Positions 1 through 8,853 of a stretch of DNA of 64,000 nucleotides are shown piece after piece. The translations under genes and the position numbers were made by a program. Below the pieces are notes generated by a model. It saw nothing but the letters and a program-made list of their open reading frames with translations. It was not told the origin of the DNA and searched no databases. Location of the stretch: the NCBI RefSeq assembly GCF_001435315.1, contig NZ_AZGK01000002.1:138763-202762 (forward strand), written 5' to 3'. The first letter of the stretch is position 1, and each line of letters starts with the position of its first letter. This DNA is from Lentilactobacillus parabuchneri DSM 5707 = NBRC 107865 (lineage in GTDB: Bacteria > Bacillota > Bacilli > Lactobacillales > Lactobacillaceae).

Positions 1-60
1 TGTCCAACTGGTGTCAATTGAATAACAACGTACACGACAACCTCATCATGTGAGATTCTC

Positions 61-105
61 AAAAAGGTCTTCGATCCATAAATATGGAATTGAAGACCTT
101 TTTTG
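61..105 (+). terminator. Rho-independent terminator of an upstream gene
   Basis: An 11-bp inverted repeat (AAAAGGTCTTC / GAAGACCTTTT) with a short A/T-rich loop is followed by a T-run. It ends transcription of a gene lying left of the window. The bases from here to the next start codon show only a short leader with a GGGGGT-type ribosome binding site. Confidence 0.75.
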
Positions 106-239
106 CGTTTAGCATTGTTTACGCCGAATCTAAAGACCCTTTTACTGCCGTTCGCGTTCTGGTTATGTTAGCCTTAAGTTAGATGTTTAATATGAATTGT
201 TGAGTATGAGCCTCAACATATAGTTAATGGGGGTAACTA

Positions 240-2225
240 ATGTGTAATTTCAAGAGATGGCTTTATGTAGGCTTTTGTTCACTTTTATGTATCATAATGA
301 GCTGGTTAATGCTAGGCACACTGGCCCAAGCATCAACGACTGGCTTAGGTACCTTTTCAGCTGTTGAACAGACACCTCTCCAAACAGGATTTCAGACGGT
401 CACACTCACCCCAGCAAACGATTCAAATACGCTGAAAACAAATGGTGGTGTTTTTCCAGACGAATCGACTCTGGCCATCAAATTTATGGATGGTGATCAA
501 CTGGTTGGCACAAAGACTTACACTCATGGCACCAACGCAAATGTTAACCTGATTATTAACAGCTGGATTCCCGATAACTACCAATTTAACTATGCCAACA
601 TTACTCCTGAACCTAATCAATTCGTTTACCTGAACGGAAATGAAGTTCATGTTTGGACGAACGTTTTCGATCAGACTGTCATTATCAATGTCTTACCAAT
701 TGCGCCACAAAAAACGACGATTTCGGTTCATTATGTTGATGAATCCGGAAGTCCAATTTCCGGGATTACTTCCAAAAGTTTTACCCAAGAAGTGAACAGC
801 AGCTACGATGTTTCAGGTGCTGATTTTAAGCCTGTCATTCCAGGCTACACGTTGGACACCTCTAAGTTGCCGACAAATGCAACTGGAATCGTTGGCACAA
901 CTCCTATCTCAGTCACCTATGTCTACCGGAAAAATCCGGTGATTGCCCAGCCGGTGACCGTTAAATACGTTGACGAAAATCATCAGCCAATTGCCGATGA
1001 TCAGATCATCACCGGCTATGTTGGCGATAGCTATAATGCCGCAGAGACACCGTACAAAGTCGATACGCTCACAAGCCACAATAATATCTATCAGTTAGTC
1101 ACGACGCAGTTGCCAACGAACGCAACGGGACTACTGGGCAATGAGGCAATCACGGTCACCTACGTTTACCGAAAAGTGGCGACTACCGCAGACAACGCCA
1201 CCGTAATCGTAAATTACGTTGATCGCGACAGCCATTTAATGATTAAAAACAGTCAATCGATTAGTGGAAAAGTTGGTGACCCATACCAGGCCACTGGGAA
1301 CTATCAGCCCAGCACTATTGTCTACAAGGGCGATACGTATACGTTAGATACTAACCAGTTACCCGTTAATGTCACGGGAACTTTTAGCGATAGCACTCAA
1401 TTTGTGACTTATTACTATTTCAAGAAACAAACGCCGACCCCACCGAACCCCAATCCGGAACCAACACCGAATCCACAACCGACACCCAGTCCAGCGCCCG
1501 ATTCAGGGGGCGGAACAATCACCAATCCCAATGAAATTGTTTCACGTGGAACAGTCGTTTACGCAATCAATCGGATCTATCTCTACCAAAACCCAACTTT
1601 TAAAATTAACCAACGAACCGTTAGATACGTCAAAAAACCACGCATTTATCGACCAATGTTTGTCGTAACCGGCTACGGCAAATCAACAAGTGGCCGCCTT
1701 CGATACAAAGTCCGCGATGTTAATCACCTGAGTAAAACACGCTATAAGACCGGCTATATCACGACGCAAGCAACACATGTGGCACCGGTCTATTATCAGA
1801 AGTTGCATACGGCCATTTCCGTTATCAACCCAAATGGTGTCAATTCATATGTGTACAAGAATCTAACCGGCAAGGTTAAAAATTATAAACAGGGAACCGT
1901 CTTAAAAATCGACGGAATAGTTCAACATCGTCTGACTACCCGGTTTGTCCTCCGTAATGGGAAATTCATAACGGCAAATCGTAAATTAGTTCAATTAAGA
2001 CACGCAAATTATCCCGTCAAAGTTAAAACAATCTCTGCCATCAATCGATACAGTAACGCCAATTTCACCAAAAAGAATGGCCGCTTTAAAGCAGGGACCA
2101 TCTTAAAGGTTTATCATGTCGACTACTCATGGGGAAATAATTTCAATAAACGATGCACATTGAGGTATCGAATCGCTGGTGGCTACATCACTGCAAATAC
2201 CCGATACATCAGACCAATTAAATAG
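240..2225 (+). CDS. Secreted MucBP-repeat surface protein with C-terminal SH3-like module
   Basis: A 661-residue secreted protein. Residues 1-31 form a signal peptide (hydrophobic core, ending AQAS). Residues about 160-395 hold three MucBP-like repeats, each opening with V-x-Y-V-D and closing near P-x-N-x-T-G and T-Y-x-Y; this domain is associated with mucin or glycan binding. A Pro/Asn/Thr linker (about 398-425) leads to a very basic C-terminal region (about 430-661) of three related units of about 70 residues. These are Tyr-rich with G-x-Y-I-T-A and K-x-G-T motifs, and the same region closes the 841-residue protein at 16055-18580. The module resembles the DUF5776/GW-like cell-wall modules of lactobacilli. 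There is no LPxTG motif, so retention is probably non-covalent through the basic module. The start is the ATG eight bases after GGGGGT. Function as an adhesin is inferred from domain type. Confidence 0.85.
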   Translation: MCNFKRWLYVGFCSLLCIIMSWLMLGTLAQASTTGLGTFSAVEQTPLQTGFQTVTLTPANDSNTLKTNGGVFPDESTLAIKFMDGDQLVGTKTYTHGTNANVNLIINSWIPDNYQFNYANITPEPNQFVYLNGNEVHVWTNVFDQTVIINVLPIAPQKTTISVHYVDESGSPISGITSKSFTQEVNSSYDVSGADFKPVIPGYTLDTSKLPTNATGIVGTTPISVTYVYRKNPVIAQPVTVKYVDENHQPIADDQIITGYVGDSYNAAETPYKVDTLTSHNNIYQLVTTQLPTNATGLLGNEAITVTYVYRKVATTADNATVIVNYVDRDSHLMIKNSQSISGKVGDPYQATGNYQPSTIVYKGDTYTLDTNQLPVNVTGTFSDSTQFVTYYYFKKQTPTPPNPNPEPTPNPQPTPSPAPDSGGGTITNPNEIVSRGTVVYAINRIYLYQNPTFKINQRTVRYVKKPRIYRPMFVVTGYGKSTSGRLRYKVRDVNHLSKTRYKTGYITTQATHVAPVYYQKLHTAISVINPNGVNSYVYKNLTGKVKNYKQGTVLKIDGIVQHRLTTRFVLRNGKFITANRKLVQLRHANYPVKVKTISAINRYSNANFTKKNGRFKAGTILKVYHVDYSWGNNFNKRCTLRYRIAGGYITANTRYIRPIK

Positions 2226-2236
2226 CACAAGCCGAG

Positions 2237-2270
2237 CCCTTGATCGTCTATTATCAAGGGTTTTATAATC
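2237..2270 (+). terminator. Rho-independent terminator
   Basis: Inverted repeat CCCTTGAT / ATCAAGGG around a seven-base loop, followed by TTTTAT, just after the MucBP gene. Confidence 0.7.
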
Positions 2271-2384
2271 TCATTTAATAAACTTCCAACTGTAAGCCCT
2301 TTCCAACTTGAAACTTGTTTCATGGCACGCATATAATACAATATTGTATGCAATCATGAATTTTAAATTATTCTGGAGGATATC

Positions 2385-3740
2385 ATGGCAAACAGCGAGG
2401 AACCAAGTGCACCAAAAAAATTCCATTTATCACAAAACCACCACATGACAATTCCCTGGAAATCATTCACACTTGACGAATCAGTCCCCGCAAAACAAGC
2501 CGGCTTGAGGGAACGGGCTTCAATTGTTGGTCGAGTCGGAATCGTGATGTTGTCGTGTGGCACAGGGGCGTGGCGGGTGCGAGATGCCATGAACACCATT
2601 GCCAGGGTCTTGGGGCTAACCTGCTCGGCAGATATCGGGTTGAGTTCGCTTCAATTTACCTGCTTTATCAATGATCACAGTTACTCCCAAGTACTGGCCC
2701 TGCCCAACACCGGCGTTAACACCGATAAATTGAACACGCTGGAAAATTTCGTCGATCATTTTGAACGAGACTTCGGCACCGCAACCGTTAAGCAAATCCA
2801 CGCCAAAATTAGCGAAATTGAGCAGCGGCCGGTTCAATACACCCCCATTATTTCAGGCTTGGCGGCTGCTTTGGCCTGCAGCGGCTTTATTTTTTTGCTG
2901 GGTGGCGGCATTCCGGAAATGATCTGCTCCTTCATTGGTGCTGGAATCGGGCAGTATTTCCGGGGCCAAATGGGAAAGCAGCATATCACCACCATCGCCA
3001 GTATTTCTATTGCGGTTGCCATTGCCTGTTTAGCTTACATGTTCTCGTTTAAGCTTTTTGAGGCCAACTTCCAAGTTCTGGCTCAACATGAAGCGGGTTA
3101 CATTGGCGCAATGCTGTTTGTCATCCCCGGATTTCCATTTATCACCAGTTTCTTGGATATTTCAAAACTAGATATGCGTTCCGGGCTGGAACGATTGGCG
3201 TACGCGATCATGATTACCGCTGTCGCAGCTTTAGTTGGTTGGCTGGTGGCGCTGCTATTTGATTTTCGACCAGAAAATTTCCTACCACTCGGTTTATCGC
3301 CGGTGTTACTCATGTTATTGCGGCTTCCCGCCAGTTTTTGCGGGGTTTACGGCTTCTCAATTATGTTTAACAGTTCCCAGAAAATGGCGATGACTGCCGG
3401 CCTGATTGGGGCGGTTGCCAACACGTTGCGATTAGAACTGGTTGATTTAACCTCCCTGCCACCTGCAGCAGCCGCCTTTATTGCCGCGCTGGTAGCCGGA
3501 TTAATCGCTTCTTTAGTCAACCGATATAACGGCTACCCAAGAATCTCGTTGACGGTCCCATCAATTGTCATCATGGTACCGGGACTTTATATCTACCGGG
3601 CAGTTTATAACATCGGCATCAACCAAATAAGTGTCGGTGCCCTGTGGTTAACCAAAGCCGCCTTAATCATCATCTTCCTACCAATGGGCTTGTTCGTGGC
3701 AAGAGCCTTGATGGACAAGGAGTGGCGACACTTCGATTAA
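2385..3740 (+). CDS. Threonine/serine exporter family (ThrE-type) membrane protein
   Basis: A 451-residue integral membrane protein. The first 130-140 residues are mostly soluble and include the conserved stretch ERASIVGRVGIVMLSCGTGAWRVRDAM. About ten hydrophobic segments follow (roughly residues 150-440). This matches the fused ThrE layout: an N-terminal DUF1212/ThrE domain with a soluble head plus a C-terminal DUF3815-like half. Characterised ThrE proteins export L-threonine and L-serine using the proton motive force. The start ATG follows CTGGAGGATATC, a good ribosome binding site. The gene stands alone between its own terminator and a convergent oxidoreductase. The substrate cannot be read from the sequence. 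Confidence 0.85.
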   Translation: MANSEEPSAPKKFHLSQNHHMTIPWKSFTLDESVPAKQAGLRERASIVGRVGIVMLSCGTGAWRVRDAMNTIARVLGLTCSADIGLSSLQFTCFINDHSYSQVLALPNTGVNTDKLNTLENFVDHFERDFGTATVKQIHAKISEIEQRPVQYTPIISGLAAALACSGFIFLLGGGIPEMICSFIGAGIGQYFRGQMGKQHITTIASISIAVAIACLAYMFSFKLFEANFQVLAQHEAGYIGAMLFVIPGFPFITSFLDISKLDMRSGLERLAYAIMITAVAALVGWLVALLFDFRPENFLPLGLSPVLLMLLRLPASFCGVYGFSIMFNSSQKMAMTAGLIGAVANTLRLELVDLTSLPPAAAAFIAALVAGLIASLVNRYNGYPRISLTVPSIVIMVPGLYIYRAVYNIGINQISVGALWLTKAALIIIFLPMGLFVARALMDKEWRHFD

Positions 3741-3809
3741 GGACGGTGAGCCGTGTCATGCACAATGGCAAAGCAACCACGAATTACTAAAAATACAACT
3801 TAAAAGCAA

Positions 3810-3853
3810 ACGAAAACCGGATCTCACGCGAAAGCATGGCGACCCGGTTTTAT
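3810..3853. terminator. Bidirectional terminator between convergent genes
   Basis: AAAACCGG-atc ... gac-CCGGTTTT arms flank a 19-base loop, with A-rich and T-rich sides, between the ThrE-like gene and the convergent oxidoreductase. Confidence 0.65.
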
Positions 3854-3876
3854 TATTATTTATCACAATCATTCAC

Positions 3877-4794
3877 TTATCCAGCTACAATCACCACACG
3901 GCCATCGTGTTTTTCCTCTAACAACTGGTGGCCCTTCACAAATCCTTCGCGGTCAAATGGCAGCTTATAGCCAATGTTAATATCTAATTTCCCGTCACGC
4001 ATCAAATCAATGACTGCCTGAAGTGCTTCGCGGTCGGTCATCGCATCCGTCGGGTAAACATGGACAAAGTTTAACGGCTTGTCGGTAGTTGGCGAATTGT
4101 GGGCAACACTGACAATCGTACCGTTTGGCTTCACCATCTTAACGTCATCATCGGTGCCGGCACCATTCATCGCACTGTTTAATACAACGTCGCCAGTGTC
4201 AGCCAATTCGACTGCCGGATCAGTTTGATCATAAGCCACAAATTTGGTCGCCCCAATTGATTTGACATAATCTTCATTATGGCTGGATGCAATCCCAATC
4301 ACCGTGGCACCCAGATCCGTCGCAATCTGAACGGCTAGTGACCCAACACCGCCGGAAGCGCCTTTAACAATAACGGTTTGGCCAGACTGGATATTACCAA
4401 AGTACTTAACGGCTTTATAGGCCGTCAGCCCCGGGGTAATCAATCCAGCTGCTCTGGTAGGCGTAATCCCGTCAGGAACGCCGACTGTCGCGTCCAGATC
4501 TCCCAAAACGAATTCCGCATAGCCGTGTTCCGTGTGGGTCATGACCAACTCACCAACGACAAATTGATCGACCCGATCGCCGACCTCAACGACTTCACCC
4601 ACAACATCACGGCCTGGAATATTTGGTGTGGATAAGGTGCCAAATCCGCCGCTACGCTCAGCCCGCTCACGGTTATTCAAACCAATCGCAATTGTTTTGA
4701 TCAGCACTTGATTAGAAGCTGGCTCCGGCTTTGGAACGTCGTATTCTTGAAATACGTCGGGTGTACCATGTTTTTCATATCCATATGCTTTCAT
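3877..4794 (-). CDS. NADP-dependent quinone oxidoreductase-like MDR protein
   Basis: A 305-residue medium-chain dehydrogenase/reductase. The N-terminal GroES-like half contains NIPGRDVVGEVVEVG. The Rossmann half carries the dinucleotide-binding motif GASGGVGSLAVQIA (about residues 147-160). The Cys/His zinc ligands of alcohol dehydrogenases are absent, which places it with the zinc-independent quinone oxidoreductase branch that reduces quinones or enones with NADPH. The length is usual for that branch. It is paralogous to the 304-residue protein at 52242-53156: both start MKA(Y/F)GYE and share the same Rossmann motif and the C-terminal pattern YKLPF...KGHQLL...H.GR(V/I)VI. The true substrate is unknown. 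Confidence 0.85.
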   Translation of the reverse strand: MKAYGYEKHGTPDVFQEYDVPKPEPASNQVLIKTIAIGLNNRERAERSGGFGTLSTPNIPGRDVVGEVVEVGDRVDQFVVGELVMTHTEHGYAEFVLGDLDATVGVPDGITPTRAAGLITPGLTAYKAVKYFGNIQSGQTVIVKGASGGVGSLAVQIATDLGATVIGIASSHNEDYVKSIGATKFVAYDQTDPAVELADTGDVVLNSAMNGAGTDDDVKMVKPNGTIVSVAHNSPTTDKPLNFVHVYPTDAMTDREALQAVIDLMRDGKLDINIGYKLPFDREGFVKGHQLLEEKHDGRVVIVAG

Positions 4795-4995
4795 AATCTC
4801 TTCCTCCTCATTTATCTTACTAGCGCAATTGTAAGCGCATTCACAGATGTGGGCAAGAATCTTGAATCGAAAAGCTTGCCTCTAACAATGTAAAAGTTAG
4901 GTATTAATCTTGTAAATAATGGGTAAAACAGTCCTTTTGACAGCAATTTTATGGCATGCTAATCCTATAAATTTAAATGATGGGGAGTTTATTGG

Positions 4996-5826
4996 ATGTT
5001 AGATATTATTAAAGCAATTATTTTAGGCATCGTTGAAGGGATTACCGAGTTTCTGCCAATCAGTTCCACTGGGCATTTAATCCTGGTCAACGAATTTATC
5101 AAAATGAGCCAAAGTACCCAATTCACTGACATGTTTAACGTGGTCATTCAACTAGGCGCCATCATGGCGGTTGTCGTATTGTATTTCCATAAGCTTAATC
5201 CGTTGTCGCCAAAGAAAACCCACGTTGAGCAACACGAAACTTGGGTTTTGTGGTTCAAGGTTATCGTTGCCGTCCTGCCATCCGTCGTCATTGGCCTTTT
5301 GCTCAATGATTGGATGGACGCGCATTTAATGAACTGGCAAGTCGTTTCTGCCATGCTTCTGATTTACGGTATTTTGTTTATCGTGATTGAAAATCGCAAC
5401 GCCCATCGGACCCCACAATTAACTGATTTGGGACGCCTATCTTACAAAACCGCGTTTATTATCGGCATGTTCCAACTGCTTTCACTGGTTCCGGGAACAT
5501 CTCGGTCCGGTGCGACCATCCTCGGTGGGATCCTAATTGGAACCTCACGATACGTCGCAACCGAGTTTTCCTTTTTTCTGGCGATTCCAACGATGTTTGG
5601 CGCCTCATTGTTGAAAGTGTACAAATACTTTCATCACGGCGGCGTTTTCACCGGCATGCAGACCACCATTCTGCTCACTGGAATGATCGTCTCGTTCTTA
5701 GTTGCCTACGTTGCCATCCGCTTTTTGCTTAATTATATCCAACACAATAATTTCAAGGTGTTTGGCTGGTACCGAATTATTTTGAGCGTTATCGTCATCA
5801 CCTATTTTGGCTTTCTCGCCAGGTAA
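4996..5826 (+). CDS. uppP: Undecaprenyl-diphosphatase UppP (BacA)
   Basis: A 276-residue polytopic membrane protein of standard family length. It carries both signature motifs: [17 protein letters not shown] near residues 14-30 and [10 protein letters not shown] near 165-174. UppP removes a phosphate from undecaprenyl diphosphate, recycling the lipid carrier for peptidoglycan and wall polymers, and overexpression gives bacitracin resistance. A candidate promoter lies just upstream (TTGACA near 4937, then TAATCC 17 bases later), and the ATG follows GGGGAG. The gene is monocistronic and ends at a repeat element that carries a terminator. Confidence 0.97.
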   Translation: MLDIIKAIILGIVEGITEFLPISSTGHLILVNEFIKMSQSTQFTDMFNVVIQLGAIMAVVVLYFHKLNPLSPKKTHVEQHETWVLWFKVIVAVLPSVVIGLLLNDWMDAHLMNWQVVSAMLLIYGILFIVIENRNAHRTPQLTDLGRLSYKTAFIIGMFQLLSLVPGTSRSGATILGGILIGTSRYVATEFSFFLAIPTMFGASLLKVYKYFHHGGVFTGMQTTILLTGMIVSFLVAYVAIRFLLNYIQHNNFKVFGWYRIILSVIVITYFGFLAR

Positions 5827-5844
5827 ATTTAATCGCATCAAAAT

Positions 5845-6062
5845 GGGAGTGTGCCAAAAGGCGGGTTTGCTTCCGCCAAAGAGGCTTGGCATTTCATGGC
5901 CGGCGTAGCATAACCTAGAATGACTTTTTGAGCTGAAAGCTCGGAAAGTTATTCGTAGTTATGCCTAGGAAGCAGCCTTTTGGCACACGTTCCAGCTATA
6001 TAAAATTGAAAAAGCAAGGGGCTGTTGGCAAAACGTTAGTTTTGTCACAGCCCCATTTTTTG
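5845..6062. repeat. Intergenic palindromic repeat with terminator, copy A
   Basis: A large imperfect palindrome. The outer arms GTGTGCCAAAAGGC (5849-5862) and GCCTTTTGGCACAC (5975-5988) enclose nested arms GCATAAC/GTTATGC and GAATGACTTT/AAAGTTATTC. After a short A/T spacer comes a strong hairpin, GGGGCTGT...ACAGCCCC, with a T-run (about 6021-6062). A second copy lies at 14136-14318. Copy A carries about 30 extra bases (near 5876-5905) absent from copy B. It is noncoding and lies between convergent uppP and the esterase, so it probably acts as a shared terminator. A nonautonomous mobile origin is an inference. Confidence 0.8.
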
Positions 6063-6072
6063 CTATTTTCAA

Positions 6073-6828
6073 TTAAAGTGGTTTTCCATCGCTTAGCCTG
6101 ACGTGCAGTAACCATGTTAAAACATCCGGTAAAATCTTTTGCCAGTACAGCCAATCATGGCCGCCGGGTTCTGTTTGATAAGTCACATTTAAGCCAAGTC
6201 GATTGTTCAAATACGCAGCAAAGGCGTCGCTTTCGGGCTTCATCTCGTCTTGATCGCCCATTAGATAATAAAATCGCAACTTTCGAAGTGCTTCTTTGGG
6301 GGCTGCTTCTGCCAAATGCTGTAAATATCGATCTGGCAAAGCACCATCAAAGATCGCTCGAAAGTCCGGCATCATTTTTGGCAGGGTTGTCAAATCAACC
6401 ACCGGAGACATCGGAATAACCGCACTAAACCAGTCCGGATGGGTGAAGGCTAATTTTAAGGCACCAAAGCCACCCATCGATACGCCGCCGACAAAGTTAT
6501 CTGACCATTTTGTGGAAAGCGGCAGCAGTTTTCGCATTTCCGGGATCACTTCTTTGGTAAGGTAATCCCAGTATGGCAACCCATTAGCCATATTCATATA
6601 GAAGCTGCGATTCATTTCGGGGGTGATGACTGCCAAATTCGTATACTTGGTTAAAACTTCCAAATTCGTCTTTCTGATCCAGCCGCTGCCGTTATCTCCC
6701 AAGCCATGAAGCAGCCAAAGAACCTGCAGCTTATTTTTCGGATCAATTTGATTTGGCAGTACCACGTGAATTGTCGTTTGTTCTTCTAGTGCCTGCCAAG
6801 CCCGGGTAAAACTCAAGATGCTCATCAA
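6073..6828 (-). CDS. Alpha/beta-hydrolase esterase (tributyrin esterase-like)
   Basis: A 251-residue hydrolase of the putative esterase family (PF00756, with EstA-type tributyrin esterases and S-formylglutathione hydrolases). The oxyanion region is VLWLLHGLGDNGSGWIR and the nucleophile elbow is GGVSMGGFG (Ser near residue 116). The catalytic Asp is probably in MGDQDEM and the His in PGGHDWLYW. No signal peptide is visible, so it is cytoplasmic. The gene lies 14 bp downstream of the CHAD gene on the same strand, suggesting co-transcription. The physiological substrate is unknown; short-chain acyl esters are likely from the family. Confidence 0.9.
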   Translation of the reverse strand: MMSILSFTRAWQALEEQTTIHVVLPNQIDPKNKLQVLWLLHGLGDNGSGWIRKTNLEVLTKYTNLAVITPEMNRSFYMNMANGLPYWDYLTKEVIPEMRKLLPLSTKWSDNFVGGVSMGGFGALKLAFTHPDWFSAVIPMSPVVDLTTLPKMMPDFRAIFDGALPDRYLQHLAEAAPKEALRKLRFYYLMGDQDEMKPESDAFAAYLNNRLGLNVTYQTEPGGHDWLYWQKILPDVLTWLLHVRLSDGKPL

Positions 6829-6842
6829 AACGCTCCTTTGCC

Positions 6843-7616
6843 TTATCTAATTTTCTTCAACTGTTCATCGGCAATTTTTTCCAGCAGCTTCTTGTCCTCA
6901 TCTTTGGTAACCTGGGCTGCCAGTTGGTGCAAACGGACGTAGTTCACGTGGGCATCCGTGATAGTTCCTGTAAGGTCTTGGATTTCTCTAGCAGACTTAC
7001 CAGTCTTTTTTGCCTTGTTTGGGGCAAATTCAGAAAAATAGGTTGCAGAATACCGGAGCGTCTTGGATCGTTTCCGCACCTTGTGAACCATTGGGTAATC
7101 GGTAAAATCCAAATTTTGATAACGCTTGGTCAATTGCTTATCGCGCCGGGTAAGCTCGGAAGATACATATTGATGCCAACCGGTCATATCGTCAAACTTC
7201 AAGCGATTTAATTGCTGCCCAACTTGCTGCAGCCAGGTACTCAGTTCCTGCTGTGCTTGCTTGGACAGTGTCCGTTGCATTTCCTGCTCACGACTGTCCC
7301 GCAAAAGTTTAAATAAGTGTCGGTAGTTAACTTGCGCGTCAGGGTGGTTGTATGCATAAACGCCGGCTTCTTCAATCAATACGTCAAGTTCCCGCAGCGT
7401 CCCGAACAAATTGGCGGAACGGCTTAGCTCGGCATCCATTCCCGTATATATAACCGGATCGATTCGCCGTTTTAAGAACTTAATTAATCCACGCAATGTT
7501 CGAATCATCACCCGCAAGTCATGTGCGCGATTCGGATCATAAGGGTTGTTTAGGTACCGTGTCCACTCAACTTGGATGGCTTGGTAACGTTTTTCAATTA
7601 TCTTTTGGATTGTCAT
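6843..7616 (-). CDS. CHAD domain protein
   Basis: A 257-residue protein made almost wholly of a CHAD (conserved histidine alpha-helical) domain. The signature basic helices are visible: RAHDLRVMIRTLRGLIKFL near the N-terminus and HKVRKRSKTLRY near residues 177-188. CHAD domains bind inorganic polyphosphate through surface His/Arg/Lys. Many are fused to or sit beside CYTH triphosphatases, but none is seen here. It is first in a two-gene unit with the downstream esterase. A role in polyphosphate granules is inferred from the family. Confidence 0.85.
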   Translation of the reverse strand: MTIQKIIEKRYQAIQVEWTRYLNNPYDPNRAHDLRVMIRTLRGLIKFLKRRIDPVIYTGMDAELSRSANLFGTLRELDVLIEEAGVYAYNHPDAQVNYRHLFKLLRDSREQEMQRTLSKQAQQELSTWLQQVGQQLNRLKFDDMTGWHQYVSSELTRRDKQLTKRYQNLDFTDYPMVHKVRKRSKTLRYSATYFSEFAPNKAKKTGKSAREIQDLTGTITDAHVNYVRLHQLAAQVTKDEDKKLLEKIADEQLKKIR

Positions 7617-7954
7617 GATGAACTGCCTCTTTTCAGCTCTAAAACAAAAGATTTAACATCACAAAAAGTACAACTTTAATCTAGCATAGTTTGATCTCAA
7701 AGCGGTAATAATTAGTCAAAAATTTGTTCATTGTTGATCATGACTTGCCTCGGCGATATCTCAGATATAGGCGTTTTGATTCCAAAATTTAAGCCCAGCA
7801 ATCGATTATTCCTGGTTTTGGAATAAATGATTACTGGGCTTAAATGAAAGCTAATGGCTAAATGTCACAAGCACTTAAAATAATAGCATTTTGAACGGGT
7901 CGATACCCATGTTGTCAATGAATGAACGGTTACTCGAAGAATGAATCAAAAATC
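7617..7954. other. 338-bp gene-free stretch with a long palindromic unit
   Basis: The stretch lies between the start of the CHAD gene and the end of the HTH/coiled-coil gene, both on the minus strand. I see no coding potential. Its main content is the long hairpin described separately at 7770-7844. The right part serves as the 3' end of the HTH/coiled-coil gene and the left part as the CHAD promoter region. Confidence 0.5.
7770..7844. repeat. Palindromic intergenic repeat unit
   Basis: A head sequence, GGCGTTTTGATTCCAAAAT, is followed by 25-base arms at 7788-7812 and 7820-7844 (TTTAAGCCCAG.../...CTGGGCTTAAA) around a seven-base loop. Related heads occur at 59420 (GGCGTTTTGATCCCAGAAT) and, more distantly, at the start of the repeats at 5845 and 14136. 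It is a dispersed palindromic unit and possibly a terminator for the minus-strand gene at 7955-8488. Confidence 0.65.
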
Positions 7955-8488
7955 TTATCGGCCAAACTGCCACCAGTGCTTTTTCTTGGGTGCTTCTTGA
8001 AATCGCGCGTTACTCGGCTGGTAACTATCGGGAATTTTATCTCCCTTGGGTTGTTCTTCGTTCACGGTTTCTGGAATAGTTTGCTTTACCGAAGAAACAC
8101 CCTTATTTTCGAGTTGTTTAAGCTTGTTTTGAACATCCAACTGCAGCCGCTGGGATTGGTCAAGCAATTGATGCAATTCAGCAATTTGCTTATCCTTGGC
8201 TTCAATCTGCTTTCGTTGATCTTCCAGCTGTTCAGCTAACAAAGCTGTTTGCTTGTTATCACCCTTAGTCGCAAGTTGGTTAGTGGTTTGCTTTTCGCGT
8301 TCTTGTTCCACGTGTCCGTCTTGGTTCTTGAATTGACCTTTGAGAAGCTCAACGCCCTCGTCTTTGATCAGAATCTTGTTTCCTTTTTTTATCGTATATG
8401 TATCTCTGAACTTATCGTCCATATGTTTTCTGATTGCAGTTTTCGATACCGATAATTCGTCCGCCAACTCTTTGATAGTCAGTTCCAT
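7955..8488 (-). CDS. HTH/coiled-coil DNA-binding protein (DUF536-like)
   Basis: A 177-residue protein. Residues 1-55 form a helix-turn-helix that starts MELTIKELADELSVSKTAIR, as in the small MerR-like heads of DUF536/RepB-neighbour proteins common on plasmids and chromosomes of lactobacilli. Residues about 80-130 are a Glu/Lys/Gln heptad coiled coil, and the C-terminus ends in a basic aromatic patch (KKKHWWQFGR). DNA binding and oligomerisation are inferred. Plasmid relatives sit beside replication genes, but no replication gene is present here. The start ATG follows a GGGGG-type ribosome binding site. Confidence 0.7.
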   Translation of the reverse strand: MELTIKELADELSVSKTAIRKHMDDKFRDTYTIKKGNKILIKDEGVELLKGQFKNQDGHVEQEREKQTTNQLATKGDNKQTALLAEQLEDQRKQIEAKDKQIAELHQLLDQSQRLQLDVQNKLKQLENKGVSSVKQTIPETVNEEQPKGDKIPDSYQPSNARFQEAPKKKHWWQFGR

Positions 8489-8853
8489 AATGTCGCCCCC
8501 AACATAAATAGTATAGTTTGCAAACAGTGTGTTTGCAGTCGCACATCATTATTATAGTGATTAACATGCCGTTCGGCAAATAAATTCTGAAGTTTGCTCG
8601 GATTTTATTATAACAAATCCCCTCTTAAAATGAGATTTTAATTAGATTATTTGTTGACAATCTCATCTAAAATGCGGTAAACTACTCGCATGCTGAATGT
8701 GAACTGAAAGAAAACTGATTTTTTGCCATTATAATTTACATATTGTTGGTCGAGGAAGGAAACCGCGATCGTTTTCGTATTTAGTAAGTGTGGTTTCCAG
8801 ATCTAAAGTTTTCGTTTAACGATTTTCTTAGAAATGAAAGTAGGAGTGATTGT
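8489..8853. other. 365-bp divergent intergenic region
   Basis: It lies between the divergent HTH gene and the amino acid permease. It holds a good plus-strand promoter (TTGACA 8654-8659, 18-base spacer, TAAACT 8678-8683), implying a transcript leader of about 160 bases before the permease. That leader contains an inverted repeat, GGAAACC (near 8758) / GGTTTCC (near 8793). I do not recognise a known riboswitch class in it. Confidence 0.5.
8654..8683 (+). promoter_or_regulatory. Promoter of permease-epimerase operon
   Basis: TTGACA, an 18-base spacer and TAAACT, sigma-A-like, about 170 bases upstream of the permease start. Confidence 0.5.

Noticed and set aside
8788-8853. Longer N-terminus of the amino acid permease from the upstream ATG
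   Set aside because: No ribosome binding site precedes it, whereas TAGGAG precedes the ATG at 8854 and the protein then starts where family members do.
8684-8853. Known riboswitch in the permease leader
   Set aside because: The leader has one inverted repeat but none of the conserved cores I can recognise (lysine, SAM, glycine, T-box), and no terminator follows it.
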